Assembly (NCBI GenBank): GCA_016190375.1
Contig: JACPQR010000131.1
Span: forward strand, 1-60,417
DNA: 60,417 nucleotides
Direction of reading: 5' to 3'
DNA from: Deltaproteobacteria bacterium
GTDB lineage: Bacteria; Myxococcota_A; Polyangia; JACPQR01
This document shows positions 1 to 8,888 of this stretch, piece after piece. Below the pieces are notes generated by a model. The model did not search any database. It was given only the letters and a program-made list of their open reading frames with translations, and was not told the DNA's origin. The position numbers and the translations under genes were made by a program. Each line of letters starts with the position of its first letter. Positions within the stretch are counted from its first letter, which is position 1.

Positions 1-150
1 GACACGGACACGGACACGGACTCGGACTCGGACTCGGACTCGGACTCGGACTCGGACTCGGACTCGGACTCGGACTCGGACTCGGACTCGGACTCGGACT
101 CGGACTCGGACTCGGACGCGGATTCGGACTCGGACTCGGACTCGGACTCG
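1..150 (+). repeat. In-frame hexanucleotide array (GACTCG)n
   Basis: Three GACACG units are followed by 16 uninterrupted GACTCG units (19-114), one GACGCG, one GATTCG and four more GACTCG. The array is in frame and encodes Asp-Ser repeats. Because the unit is 6 bp, slippage would change stalk length without shifting the frame. It continues leftward outside the window. Confidence 0.95.
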
Positions 151-573
151 GACGCCGACGCCGACGTCGACGGTGACGTCGACGCCGATTGCACCACCGC
201 TTGCACGCACCAGGTCGAATGCGAGCCGCTGTGGGGCCCCGTCGAGGAGTGCATCGCCGGCTGCCAGTGCTCGGTCGACGGTCTGTTCTCGCAGGAGTTC
301 GCGGCCGCGTGGCTCGAATGCAACACGACGGCCGAATGCGGGTCGCTGATCGACTGCTTCGGCGGCTCACTGGAAGGAATCGGCCCCTCGGCGGCCGCCT
401 CGGAGGTCATCGAGGCCTGCGAAGAGGACGCCTGTCAGGACGTGGCGTGCGGGGACTTCGCCGCGTACGGGGATGACCTCGAGGACGACTTCCTCGCGTG
501 CTTCGAAGGAAGCGTGTGCGACGAGATCTTTGCTTGCCTGAGCGGTGTCACGAACGCGGTCTGCCCGCTCTGA
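1..573 (+). CDS. Acidic-stalk cysteine-rich lipoprotein, 5' truncated by the window edge
   Basis: The reading frame is open from base 1, so the start and any signal peptide lie outside the window. The visible 190 residues begin with about 60 residues of Asp-Thr, Asp-Ser, Asp-Ala and Asp-Val dipeptides. A head of about 130 residues with 14 or more cysteines follows (CTTACTHQVEC, CIAGCQC, CQDVACGDF) and ends in VCPL. The architecture of lipobox, acidic disordered stalk and cysteine-rich globule recurs in this window at 585, 5262, 28882 and 54712. I infer an outer-membrane or surface-displayed protein whose head is held away from the membrane by the stalk. No enzymatic motif is visible. The next lipoprotein starts 11 bp downstream, so the two are probably co-transcribed. 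Confidence 0.75.
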   Translation, partial: DTDTDTDSDSDSDSDSDSDSDSDSDSDSDSDSDSDSDSDADSDSDSDSDSDADADVDGDVDADCTTACTHQVECEPLWGPVEECIAGCQCSVDGLFSQEFAAAWLECNTTAECGSLIDCFGGSLEGIGPSAAASEVIEACEEDACQDVACGDFAAYGDDLEDDFLACFEGSVCDEIFACLSGVTNAVCPL

Positions 574-584
574 GGAGAACGCCG

Positions 585-1220
585 ATGAACACGAGCTCTC
601 GAGACGCGATCGCCTCCGGGTCGATCAACCGCATACCGTTGCTTGCGTCGTTGCTTCTCGTCGTGCCGCTCGGCCACGGGTGCGATGACGACGGGCCGGC
701 GACGGACGGCGACGCCGACTCGGACGTCGACTCCGACACCGATACCGACACCGATGCGGATACCGACTCCGATACCGATTCCGATTCCGATTCCGACTCC
801 GACTCCGATGCCGATGGAGACGGAGACGGCGATGGCGATGGCGACGGCGACGCCGACGGTGACGCCGACGGCGACGCCGACGGTGACGCCGACGGTGACG
901 GCGACGGCGACGCCGATGGCGACGGTGACGGCGACGTCTGCGAGAGCGGGTTGGGTGCGCACTGCGGCCCGGGTCAGGACTGCACGGACGGCACCGTTTG
1001 CTTCGTGGGCCCCGAAGGGAACGGAGAAGGCACCTGCGCGCCCGCGGGCGGCAACCGCGGGACCTGCGGCGGCTTCATCGGGGACGCCTGCGAGGCGTTC
1101 TACGAATGCCTCCCGATGGCGGGTTGTTGCGACCTCGGCGGGACGTGCGTCTCGGAGCAGGAGCGCGACCAGATCTGCTCCTGCGACGAAGAGGGCGTCT
1201 TCGACTGTCCGGCAGAGTAG
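585..1220 (+). CDS. Acidic-stalk cysteine-rich lipoprotein
   Basis: I place the start at ATG 585 because GAGGAG (572-577) lies 7 bases upstream and the protein then begins with a signal-like segment, RIPLLASLLLVVPLGHGC. The upstream in-frame extension lacks these features. The 211-residue product has a hydrophobic N-terminus ending in GHGC (an imperfect lipobox). About 70 residues of Asp-rich dipeptides encoded by GAC/GAT-NNN hexamers follow (roughly 710-945). A compact domain with 14 cysteines comes next (CGPGQDC, CGGFIGDAC, CCDLGGTC, ICSC). It is probably in an operon with the truncated gene upstream. Its stop is 2 bp from the stop of the convergent ZIP gene. Function unknown. Confidence 0.8.
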   Translation: MNTSSRDAIASGSINRIPLLASLLLVVPLGHGCDDDGPATDGDADSDVDSDTDTDTDADTDSDTDSDSDSDSDSDADGDGDGDGDGDGDADGDADGDADGDADGDGDGDADGDGDGDVCESGLGAHCGPGQDCTDGTVCFVGPEGNGEGTCAPAGGNRGTCGGFIGDACEAFYECLPMAGCCDLGGTCVSEQERDQICSCDEEGVFDCPAE

Positions 1221-1222
1221 TT

Positions 1223-1963
1223 TCACCCGAGATCGACGACGGTCGTCGCGACCACGAGCGCCGCTCCGCAGAGGAAACCGATCATCCGCTGGCTGCGCTC
1301 GCCCGTGGAGCGACCGCGATGCACCTCGGGCAGCAGATCCGTGGCGCCGATGTACAGGAACGTCCCGGCGGCGATCGAGAGCACGATCCCCGTCAGCTCG
1401 TGGACGTGGCCAGCCGCGAGGCCCACGCCCAGGGCGCCGAGGGCCGCCGTGAGCTGGACGGCGGCGAGGGCGGCGAGGGCCTTGCCTCGCCCGAGGCCCC
1501 ATGCCCTGAGCACGGCGAAGTCGCCCACCTCCTGCGGGACCTCGTGAGCGATCACCGCGACGGCCGTGCCGAGACCGACCTCCGGGGAGACCAGGAAGGC
1601 GGCCGCGACCGCGGCGCCGTCGCCCACGTTGTGGAGCGCGTCCGACGCGAGGAGCGAGGCGGGCAGCGCGCGCGAGCGGCGCTCTTCGAGCGGCGCGTGA
1701 CCGTGCGGGAAGCCGACGAGCCACTCGACGAACGCCAGGACGACGAGGGCGGCGAAGGCCCAGGCGAGCGCAACCGGTCCGCGCTGCGCGATCGACTCCG
1801 GCAGGATGTCGAGGAACACGGCCGCGAGGAGCGCGCCTGCGGCGAAGCCCACCGTGACTGGCTGTCGTCGCTGGAGCCACCGATCCGACAAGAGGCCGCC
1901 GGCCAGACCGGCCAGGCCGTCCGCGACGAGCGCGACGACGATCAGGAGCCAGGGGTGCGCCAC
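1223..1963 (-). CDS. ZIP-family divalent metal transporter
   Basis: This 246-residue integral membrane protein starts at GTG 1963. About eight hydrophobic segments are visible. The two ZIP signature helices carry the metal-site residues: DALHNVGDG in the fourth segment and AHEVPQEVGDF in the fifth, matching the HN..DG and HE.P..GD signatures of ZIP/ZupT proteins. Family members move Zn2+, Fe2+ or Mn2+ into the cytoplasm; the substrate here cannot be read from sequence. The His-rich loop is short (HGHAPLEE). It lies 60 bp downstream of prmA on the same strand and is probably co-transcribed with it. Confidence 0.9.
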   Translation of the reverse strand: MAHPWLLIVVALVADGLAGLAGGLLSDRWLQRRQPVTVGFAAGALLAAVFLDILPESIAQRGPVALAWAFAALVVLAFVEWLVGFPHGHAPLEERRSRALPASLLASDALHNVGDGAAVAAAFLVSPEVGLGTAVAVIAHEVPQEVGDFAVLRAWGLGRGKALAALAAVQLTAALGALGVGLAAGHVHELTGIVLSIAAGTFLYIGATDLLPEVHRGRSTGERSQRMIGFLCGAALVVATTVVDLG

Positions 1964-2023
1964 GTGGATCCCTGGGACCCGGCGGCGGGCTGGCGCAAGC
2001 TCGACCGCCGGGCTCGTAACGTT

Positions 2024-2896
2024 TCAGCCCGGGCGCCAGAGACGGACGAGCACCCACTCACCGCTCTGCTCGGTCGCGCGATGCTCGAGCCCCTGCGTCT
2101 CGTAGGCGGCACGGACCTCCGCGGCCTGCGAGTCGAGGATGCCGGAGAGCAGGAGCTCGCCCGCCGGGCCGAGGCGTCGCCCGATGGGTGGGGCCAGCTC
2201 GACGAGGGTCGGAGCGAGGATGTTGGCGACGATGACGTCGAATGCACCCGCGATCCGGTCAACGGGCGTCGCGCCGACCTCGAGGTCGGTGCAGCCGTTG
2301 GTCTCCATGTTGCCCCGAGCGATCGCGACCGCGTCGACGTCGTTGTCGATCATCGTCACGCGTCCGGCCCCGAGCTTCTTCGCCGCGATCCCGAGGATCC
2401 CGCTGCCACAGCCGACGTCGAGGACCGCCGCTCCGGGCCGGGAGGGGAGAATCCGCGCGAGGGTCTCGAGGCACCAGGCGGTCGTCGGGTGCGACCCGGT
2501 GCCGAACGCCATTCCGGGCTCGATCACCACGGTGGGATCCCGATCATCCGGGACGGGGCTCCACGGCGGGAGCACCCAGAGACGACCAGCGACGTGAACC
2601 GGCTCGAAGTGCGCCTTCCACGTCTCGGCCCAGTCCTCGTCCTTGCAGCTCGCGACCGTCAGACGGATGTCGCCGAGCTCTCGCGCCCTGGAGGCGACCG
2701 AAGCGACGTCCGCGTCGGCTCCGAAGTAGCCGACGACGATCGCCCGCCCAGCCGCCGGCGATTGCACGCTGGGCGGAGGCGGATGCTGCCCATCGCGCAC
2801 CTCGAGGCCCAGCGCGGCGTGGTCGTGCAGGAGCGCCGAGGCGAGATCGACCAGAGCCTCGGGAAGATCGAGCGTCAATGTCAGGTATCCCGCCAT
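2024..2896 (-). CDS. prmA: Ribosomal protein L11 methyltransferase
   Basis: PrmA trimethylates ribosomal protein L11 using S-adenosylmethionine. I prefer ATG 2896 (MAGYLTLTLDLPEALVD, 290 residues), which fits the family N-terminus; a TTG at 2944 would add 16 residues. The N-terminal substrate-recognition domain is followed by FGTGSHPTTAWCLE and by SAM motif I, VLDVGCGSGILGIAAKKLG. The IDND acidic motif and the post-I motif VANILAPTLVELAP are typical of PrmA. The divergent ion-channel gene starts 80 bp away, and ZIP follows downstream. Housekeeping role expected. Confidence 0.92.
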   Translation of the reverse strand: MAGYLTLTLDLPEALVDLASALLHDHAALGLEVRDGQHPPPPSVQSPAAGRAIVVGYFGADADVASVASRARELGDIRLTVASCKDEDWAETWKAHFEPVHVAGRLWVLPPWSPVPDDRDPTVVIEPGMAFGTGSHPTTAWCLETLARILPSRPGAAVLDVGCGSGILGIAAKKLGAGRVTMIDNDVDAVAIARGNMETNGCTDLEVGATPVDRIAGAFDVIVANILAPTLVELAPPIGRRLGPAGELLLSGILDSQAAEVRAAYETQGLEHRATEQSGEWVLVRLWRPG

Positions 2897-2915
2897 GGGC
2901 GCCTGGTCGCGGGTC

Positions 2916-2945
2916 TTGAAGTTTGTGTTGCCAAAGGGAGACAAT
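2916..2945 (+). promoter_or_regulatory. Candidate sigma-70 promoter for the ion-channel gene
   Basis: TTGAAG (2916-2921) and GACAAT (2940-2945) are separated by 18 bases. Both match the consensus at four of six positions. The predicted start of transcription is near 2952. A GGAGG at 2961-2965 precedes ATG 2977. Confidence 0.4.
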
Positions 2946-2976
2946 CCGCGCTCGCGCCGAGGAGGATAGCGAAGGG

Positions 2977-4953
2977 ATGGCGATCGAGCGAGGATTCAAG
3001 GCGGTACTGCGCTACCGTTCCGACGAGTTTCTCTCGAGCGGAGCGGGCAAGCAGCTCCTTTTCCTGTTCATCCTGTCGATGGTCATCGTGGTGTTCCACG
3101 TGGGCCTGGCGCTGGTTCTGGGCGCGGTGCTCCCCGACACCCTGGTCCAGTCGCACCCGAGCCTCTCGCTCGAGGGAACGGGCGCGGGCTTCCTCGACAA
3201 GTTCTGGTTCTACTTCACGCGGATCCTGGACGCCGGGACGATGGGCGGCGACGAGGGCCACCTGCTCCAGATCGTGTCCACTACCGACACGATCCTCGGC
3301 GTCATCGTCGCGGGCCTTCTCATCTCCGCGCTCGCCGGCAACTTCCAGGAGCGGCTCGACGAGATCAAGCGCGGCGGCGCGCCGGTGATGGAGCACGGCC
3401 ACTTCCTCGTGCTCGGCTGGTCCGAGAAGATCTACTCGGTCATCGACCAGCTCTCCGAGGCCAACGTCGAGAAGGGGAAGATCATCGTGGTCGTCATGGC
3501 GGACCGCGAGAAGATCGAGATGGAGGAGAAGCTCAGGGACAAGGTCGTCCACCAGGACCGCGTCAAGCTGGTCGTGCGCGCGGGCAGCTCCGTGAGCCTC
3601 AACGACCTGGCAAAGGTCTCGTTCGATCATGCGCAAGCGATCGTGGTCCTCTGCGACGAGGCGGACGTCTCCGATCCCGACCGAGCCGACGCGAGGATCA
3701 TCAAGACCTTGATGGCGCTCTACAACCACCCCGACGGCAAGGGGAAGGTGGACAAGATCAAGGTGACGGCCGAGGTGATGCTGGCGGCCAACCAGGAGAT
3801 CGCCGAGATCGCGAGCGACGGCAAGGCGCAGGTCACGAAGACGAACGAGATCATCTCCAAGATCATCCTTCAGACCTCGCGGATCAGCGGTCTTTCGATC
3901 GTGTACGACGAGCTGCTCAGGTTCGAGGGCAACGAGATCCACTACGCCGCGTTCCCCCAGATCGTGGGCAAGCGCTTCGGCGACGTCCTCCTGGATTTCT
4001 CGAACGGCAACCCGGTCGGCATCGGGAAAGCCGACGGCTCGTCGCACATGCTGAACCCTCCTTCCGACTACGTGATCCAGGCTGACGAGGAGCTCCTCAT
4101 CCTCGCCGAGGACGACCACATCGAGTACAGGCCCTACCAGGGGCCCCTCAGCCTGCAGAACGTCCGGGCCATCTCGGACGCCGCGGCCTCGAAGCCCGTC
4201 GAGCACCTGCTCGTCCTCGGATGGAACGAGAAGATCTTCCCGATCATGTCGGAGTTCGACGACTACGTGGGCAAGGGCTCGACCCTCACGCTGGTCAACT
4301 CGCTTCCGGCCGAGCAGCGCCACAAGGAGCTGACGGAGAAGTGCGGCCCGCCCAAGAACGTCGAGGTCCGCCACCTGGTCGGCGAGTTCACGAGCCGCGC
4401 CCTCATGGAGCGGCTCCAGCCGCAGAACTACCCGACGGTCATGGTCCTCGGGGACGCGACGCGGGACGCGAGCGCCGAGGACGCGGACACCCGCGCGATC
4501 ATCGCGCTCCTTCTCCTTCGCGACTTCCGCCGGCGCGCGGGCGTCGCGCGTCAGGAGGTCTGTAGCGAGATCCTGAACCCGAAGAATCGCGAGCTCGCCG
4601 CCACCACGCAGATTCACGACATCGTGATCTCCAACGAGATGGTGAGCATGTTCCTCGCTCAGATCACCCACGAGCCGCGAGTGCGCGCCGTCCTCGAGGA
4701 CCTGTTCCGGTCCGAGGGCAGCGAGATCTACTTGAAGGACATCACTCACTACGCCCACGTCGGGCAGCCCATCACGTTCGAGCATCTCGTCCTCGCCGCC
4801 AAGTCGCGCGGCGAGGTGGCGATGGGCGTCCAGGCCTTCGTCGACGACCCCGAGAAGCGCTACGGCCTCGTCCTCAATCCCAAGGACCGCTCGACGCCGT
4901 TCATCCCCAAGTCCGGCGACCGTCTGGTCGTGATGGCGGAGGACGACGGGTAG
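2977..4953 (+). CDS. CASTOR/POLLUX-type ion channel with two RCK domains
   Basis: The 658-residue protein starts at ATG 2977 after GGAGG (2961-2965). One membrane helix near residues 25-50 (LLFLFILSMVIVVFHVGL) is followed by a pore-loop-like stretch (FYFTRILDAGTMGGDEGH). A second helix (TILGVIVAGLLISALAGNF) leads into two Rossmann-type RCK modules, which open with HFLVLGWSEKIYSVIDQL and HLLVLGWNEKIFPIM. The LGW(S/N)EK signature is characteristic of plant symbiotic CASTOR/POLLUX (DMI1) cation channels and their bacterial relatives rather than of TrkA/KtrA. I infer a ligand-gated potassium- or calcium-permeable channel in the inner membrane. Complete, with no frameshift. Confidence 0.85.
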   Translation: MAIERGFKAVLRYRSDEFLSSGAGKQLLFLFILSMVIVVFHVGLALVLGAVLPDTLVQSHPSLSLEGTGAGFLDKFWFYFTRILDAGTMGGDEGHLLQIVSTTDTILGVIVAGLLISALAGNFQERLDEIKRGGAPVMEHGHFLVLGWSEKIYSVIDQLSEANVEKGKIIVVVMADREKIEMEEKLRDKVVHQDRVKLVVRAGSSVSLNDLAKVSFDHAQAIVVLCDEADVSDPDRADARIIKTLMALYNHPDGKGKVDKIKVTAEVMLAANQEIAEIASDGKAQVTKTNEIISKIILQTSRISGLSIVYDELLRFEGNEIHYAAFPQIVGKRFGDVLLDFSNGNPVGIGKADGSSHMLNPPSDYVIQADEELLILAEDDHIEYRPYQGPLSLQNVRAISDAAASKPVEHLLVLGWNEKIFPIMSEFDDYVGKGSTLTLVNSLPAEQRHKELTEKCGPPKNVEVRHLVGEFTSRALMERLQPQNYPTVMVLGDATRDASAEDADTRAIIALLLLRDFRRRAGVARQEVCSEILNPKNRELAATTQIHDIVISNEMVSMFLAQITHEPRVRAVLEDLFRSEGSEIYLKDITHYAHVGQPITFEHLVLAAKSRGEVAMGVQAFVDDPEKRYGLVLNPKDRSTPFIPKSGDRLVVMAEDDG

Positions 4954-5261
4954 CGCTCGGGCAGCGGATTGATGGCAGGGCCGTTGCAAGGCCCGCTGCG
5001 AGCGTGATCGGGATCGAACGCCCACAAGTCGGAGTGTCTCTCCTTAGCTGGGTGATTCCATGGGCCTATCGGTCGCAACGCCGAGGCCATGAGCCGGCCG
5101 CGCCTGGGTCGCCGATGGCGCACACCCATGAATCCGGTGCGTGGATCCGAAATTCTTGCGAGGTGTCCTCGCCCAGAGGGCGGAGTTTCTGAAATGATGC
5201 GGGCCTGTTGGAAGAAGCGCGCCGGTATGCGAAGGACCTTCCCGCGAGAATGGCGAGACCG
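4954..5261. other. 308-bp gap without a recognised gene
   Basis: The region between the channel gene and the next lipoprotein holds two small hairpins (4975-4999 and 5158-5172, the latter GCGAGG-TGT-CCTCGC). I see no convincing -35/-10 pair and no coding frame that resembles a protein. Confidence 0.5.
4975..4999 (+). terminator. Possible terminator hairpin after the channel gene
   Basis: GGGCC and GGCCC flank a 7-base loop. The stem extends to GCA/TGC after a 2-base bulge. No T-run follows, so this may be only a stable hairpin. Confidence 0.3.
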
Positions 5262-6710
5262 ATGAAGCGAAGATCGATGGCTTGCGCGGTCCTTCTCGCG
5301 TCGACTTGCGTCGCGATGACGGCCTGCGTCCAGAAGGAGGAGCCGTTCGAGCCCTACGGTGATGGGGACGCCGACGCCGATTCGGACGGCGACGGCGACG
5401 CCGATGGCGACGCCGATGGCGACGCCGACGCCGATGGCGACGGCGACTCGGACGCCGATGGCGACGGCGACGCCGACTCGGACGGCGATGCCGACCCGGC
5501 GAGGTGCGTCACCGACGACGACTGCGTGGTCGCGATCGAGCTGGAGCTTTGCTGTGACTGCCCGCACGCGGTGACGGTGCTGCAGGAGCAGATCGACACC
5601 TGCCTCGAGCCCTACCCGTTCGATGGACCGGCCCTCGTCGAGTGCGAGGTGGAGTGCGGCGCCTGTCCCGAGCCGGCCTGCCCCGTGCCCGTGGCCGCGC
5701 GATGTCACTCCAACGAGTGCGTGCCCGAGTACCCCGGCGAGTGCCTGGAAGGCGACGACTGCCCGGCCGGCGAGTACTGCGCCTTCTCGGAGGGCGAGCT
5801 GCGTTGCATTCCGCGCCCGTCCGAATGCGCGGACGACTCGGACTGCGAGGTCGCCTTCTGGTGCGGGGTGGACGACCTCGGTCTCGAGCGCTGCCTCAGG
5901 CTCGAGGCGGGACAGTGCGTGCGGCCCGAGGACTGCGGCGGGGGCGCTTGCGCCCGCGAGACGGACGACGAGCCTGGCTCGTGCGATGGCGGGGACTGCA
6001 CCGAGGTCGGATGCCCGGAGGGGTTCGTTTGCCGCGAGGACCAGGGCGATCCGACCTGCGTCGCCCAGTGCCTCGACGACGACGACTGCGGCGCCGACGA
6101 GAGCTGCACGGCGGCCGAGGTCGGCGCCGCGCCAACCTGCGTGAACACCGACTGCACCGTCGCCGAGGGCTGCGACGCGCCCGCGATGTTCTGCCTCGAC
6201 GCAGACCTCGACGGCGCAAACGAGTGCCTCCTCGTCGGCGAATGCCACTACGACGGGCACTGCGCGAACGGAGATTGGTGCGAGGTGGAAGCCGACGAGC
6301 TGGGGTCGTCGTGCGTGGCGCCCCATGACTCGTGCGGGACCGACGACGACTGCTCGGAGGGCGAAGCCTGCGTGGACGCCGACGCCGACGGGTGGCTGGC
6401 GTGCCAGCCTCAGTCCGGCGAATGCGCGTTGGACGCGGATTGCGACGACGGCGGGGGGGAACCCCACCGCTGCGTGGATCTCGACGGCGAGGGGCTCGCG
6501 CAGTGCGTCCCGAGGGGCGAGTGCCAGCGCATGAGCGAGTGCCCGGACGGCGAGTACTGCTCGCGGTGGAACGAGGACGGAAGCGGACGGTGCGTCACGC
6601 CCGGGATCGGGCACTGCGCCGGCAAGGGCGACTGCAGCGACGGCGAGGTCTGCGTCGACGTGGACGACGACGGGACGGCGGACTGCGTCCCGGATGGGAG
6701 CGCATCATGA
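5262..6710 (+). CDS. Acidic-stalk, multi-repeat cysteine-rich lipoprotein
   Basis: Start ATG 5262 (MKRRSMACAVLLAS) gives a lipoprotein signal ending in AMTAC; ATG 5250 is an alternative. About 50 residues of Asp-Ala/Asp-Gly stalk (nucleotides 5359-5500) follow. The remaining 410 residues are built from roughly ten irregular cysteine modules of the type C-x2-D/E-x-D/E-C-x2-G-x2-C. Examples are CLEGDDCPAGEYC, CGTDDDCSEGEAC and CAGKGDCSDGEVCVD. Such modules resemble disulfide-rich surface proteins of myxobacteria; many Asp residues could also bind Ca2+. The stop overlaps the next start as ATGA, so the two genes are translationally coupled. Specific function unknown. Confidence 0.8.
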   Translation: MKRRSMACAVLLASTCVAMTACVQKEEPFEPYGDGDADADSDGDGDADGDADGDADADGDGDSDADGDGDADSDGDADPARCVTDDDCVVAIELELCCDCPHAVTVLQEQIDTCLEPYPFDGPALVECEVECGACPEPACPVPVAARCHSNECVPEYPGECLEGDDCPAGEYCAFSEGELRCIPRPSECADDSDCEVAFWCGVDDLGLERCLRLEAGQCVRPEDCGGGACARETDDEPGSCDGGDCTEVGCPEGFVCREDQGDPTCVAQCLDDDDCGADESCTAAEVGAAPTCVNTDCTVAEGCDAPAMFCLDADLDGANECLLVGECHYDGHCANGDWCEVEADELGSSCVAPHDSCGTDDDCSEGEACVDADADGWLACQPQSGECALDADCDDGGGEPHRCVDLDGEGLAQCVPRGECQRMSECPDGEYCSRWNEDGSGRCVTPGIGHCAGKGDCSDGEVCVDVDDDGTADCVPDGSAS

Positions 6711-8881
6711 ACAAGGCTCTTTCGAGTGTGCTCGTCGGCCTCTTCTTCTGCGGCTGTCCGGGCGACGACGAGCGTCCACCGCCCGGAGTCGAGGCACCCG
6801 ACGACACCGGCGCTCCCGGCGACATGGGAAACTGCATCGATGGCGACGGCGACGGGTTCGGCGCGTTCTGCGAGGTCGGCGCCGACTGTGACGACGCCGA
6901 CGGCCTGGTCCACGAGGGCTGCGTCACCTGCGGCTCCGGCGCTCGGGAGGGCTGCGCGTGCGACGCGCAGGGGCCGGTCGAGTGCCACAGCGGCGGCCCG
7001 GTCCTGGACGGTCGCGGCCGGCTGGTCTGCCTGGTCGGCGAGCGGAGCTGCGTCGACGGCGTCTGGGGCCACTGCTCCTATCAGGGCTCCTGGGTCGTCG
7101 ACGACAAGGCGGGCGGCGCGCGCGACGTCGGCGACTCCGAGACCTGCGGAAACTGCGATCCTGCGTGCTACCAGGCCGAGGACGAGTTCGACGAGGACGA
7201 CCTGAGCGAGGACAACTCGAACGGCGTCGTCTACGACCCCGATCAGGGCGGGATCATCATCGGCGGCCGCACCACCGACGCGCGCTACGCGTACGTCGCG
7301 CTCGCCGGAGGTCGCGGCACGGTGGCGAAGGTGCGCACGGCCGATGGGGCCGAGGTCGGTCGCTACTACGTCGGCGAGAACAACGGCCTTCCCAACGCCC
7401 CGTCCCGGACGGCGATCGACGGGTTCGGAAACGCCTACGTCGCGAACCGGGGAATCAACGGCGACTGGTGGGGGTTCGACGCCACCTCGAACTGGGGGAC
7501 CGTGACGAAGCTGGCGGGCGACGCCTTCTTCTGCGAGGACCGGAACGGCAGCGACACGATCGACACCTCGACGGACTCGACCCCCTTGGCTCAGGGCTCC
7601 GACGAGTGCGTCCTGTGGACCACCAGGATCGGCCCCGTTCGCGGCTCGCATCCGCGAGCGCTGGCGATCGACCGGGGCGATCCCGTCGACGCGCCCGAGG
7701 GCTACATCTGGGTCGCGACGATCCAGGACAAGGACAACCCCGCCCACACGACCGGCGGCAGGGCGTACAAGCTGCATCCCGCGGACGGCCGCGTGCTCCA
7801 GACGGTCCAGCTTCCGCTCAGGGCCTACGGCGCCGCGGCCGACAGCGCCGACCCGCAGAACGTCTGGTTCACGACCATCTTCAACGGCCGCCTCGCGGGC
7901 GTCGACACCGAGTCCGGCGCGGTCCTGGGCCCGTTCGCGCCGAACGACCCGTCGGGATGGTCCAGCTCCGCGTACGGGATCGCCACGGACGGCGTGAACA
8001 TCTGGCAAGCCGGCTGGGGCCACCGATACGCACGCGGATACAACCCGGCGACCGGACAGTTCTGCCTGGTCGACCCGATCGCGCCCGGCAACACGACGGG
8101 AATCGCCGTGCGGCTCAACGACGACGGCACTCGCACCGTTTACATGGCGCACGCGAACTGGCCCGGATCGCTCTCGTACTGGGATCCCGACGTGCCATGC
8201 GTCCAGCAGCGGACGACCGGCTGGTACTGCACCCAGTACTCGGAGGACGGCTGCACGCAGACGGCCTGGCAGTCCCGGGACGAGTACTGGTATCCGCGCG
8301 CCTCCATCAACACGCTCGGGCTGCCGGCGGGCAACGACTCGAGCTGGGGCGTCGGGGTGGACTCCGACAACCGGGTCTGGACGCTCAATCAGGGTTCCGG
8401 CAACGCCGCGATCTACGACCCCGATGACGGTTCTGTCGTCAGCTACCCCACGACTCCGGCGCCGCTGACCGGGAACTACACGTACTCGGACTTCACGGGT
8501 TACCAGCGCTCCGTGTTCACGAACTCGAACGGCTTCTACTGGCACGACTACGGCGTGACCGAGGCGGTCTGCCCCGCGAACCTGGAGGTGACCTGGGGCG
8601 ACCTCGTCTGGGACGCGGTGACTCCCCCCAACACCCGGATCATCTGGGAGGTCCGCACCACGGGTGACCCGGATGGGCTGCCGTTCGCCGATCCCCTCGT
8701 CGTGGGCGAGGCACCGACCGACTCGCCGCCGATCTTCCTCGAGGACGTCCTGACCGCCGCGAGCGTCTACAGCCACCACCGCTACCTTCGTGTCACCGCG
8801 GTCCTGGTCTCCGACGACAACGTGGCGACGCCAGTCCTGTCCAGCATGACGCTCGACTGGCTCTGCCTCGATCGGAGCTAG
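6707..8881 (+). CDS. Secreted lipoprotein with propeller-like repeats
   Basis: The start is ATG 6707, overlapping the upstream stop by ATGA. The 724-residue product has a signal ending in LFFCGC. An Asp-rich segment (CIDGDGDGFGAFC, a MopE-like calcium/metal motif) and several disulfide-type cysteines follow. From about residue 190 there is a series of sheet-like repeats with NHL/Vgb-like phrases: FGNAYVANRGINGDWWGF, GYIWVATIQDKDN, AYGIATDGVNIWQAGWG and WGVGVDSDNRVWTLNQGSG. This suggests a beta-propeller that binds a carbohydrate or protein ligand outside the cell. The C-terminal 100 residues look like a beta-sandwich. It is coupled to the cysteine-rich lipoprotein at 5262, so the two may form one surface complex. 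Function unknown. Confidence 0.75.
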   Translation: MNKALSSVLVGLFFCGCPGDDERPPPGVEAPDDTGAPGDMGNCIDGDGDGFGAFCEVGADCDDADGLVHEGCVTCGSGAREGCACDAQGPVECHSGGPVLDGRGRLVCLVGERSCVDGVWGHCSYQGSWVVDDKAGGARDVGDSETCGNCDPACYQAEDEFDEDDLSEDNSNGVVYDPDQGGIIIGGRTTDARYAYVALAGGRGTVAKVRTADGAEVGRYYVGENNGLPNAPSRTAIDGFGNAYVANRGINGDWWGFDATSNWGTVTKLAGDAFFCEDRNGSDTIDTSTDSTPLAQGSDECVLWTTRIGPVRGSHPRALAIDRGDPVDAPEGYIWVATIQDKDNPAHTTGGRAYKLHPADGRVLQTVQLPLRAYGAAADSADPQNVWFTTIFNGRLAGVDTESGAVLGPFAPNDPSGWSSSAYGIATDGVNIWQAGWGHRYARGYNPATGQFCLVDPIAPGNTTGIAVRLNDDGTRTVYMAHANWPGSLSYWDPDVPCVQQRTTGWYCTQYSEDGCTQTAWQSRDEYWYPRASINTLGLPAGNDSSWGVGVDSDNRVWTLNQGSGNAAIYDPDDGSVVSYPTTPAPLTGNYTYSDFTGYQRSVFTNSNGFYWHDYGVTEAVCPANLEVTWGDLVWDAVTPPNTRIIWEVRTTGDPDGLPFADPLVVGEAPTDSPPIFLEDVLTAASVYSHHRYLRVTAVLVSDDNVATPVLSSMTLDWLCLDRS

Positions 8882-8888
8882 CTCTGCG

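Noticed and set aside
1..150. Perfect hexanucleotide array considered as a CRISPR or satellite
   Set aside because: No spacers, in-frame, and part of an acidic coding stalk like those in five other lipoproteins.
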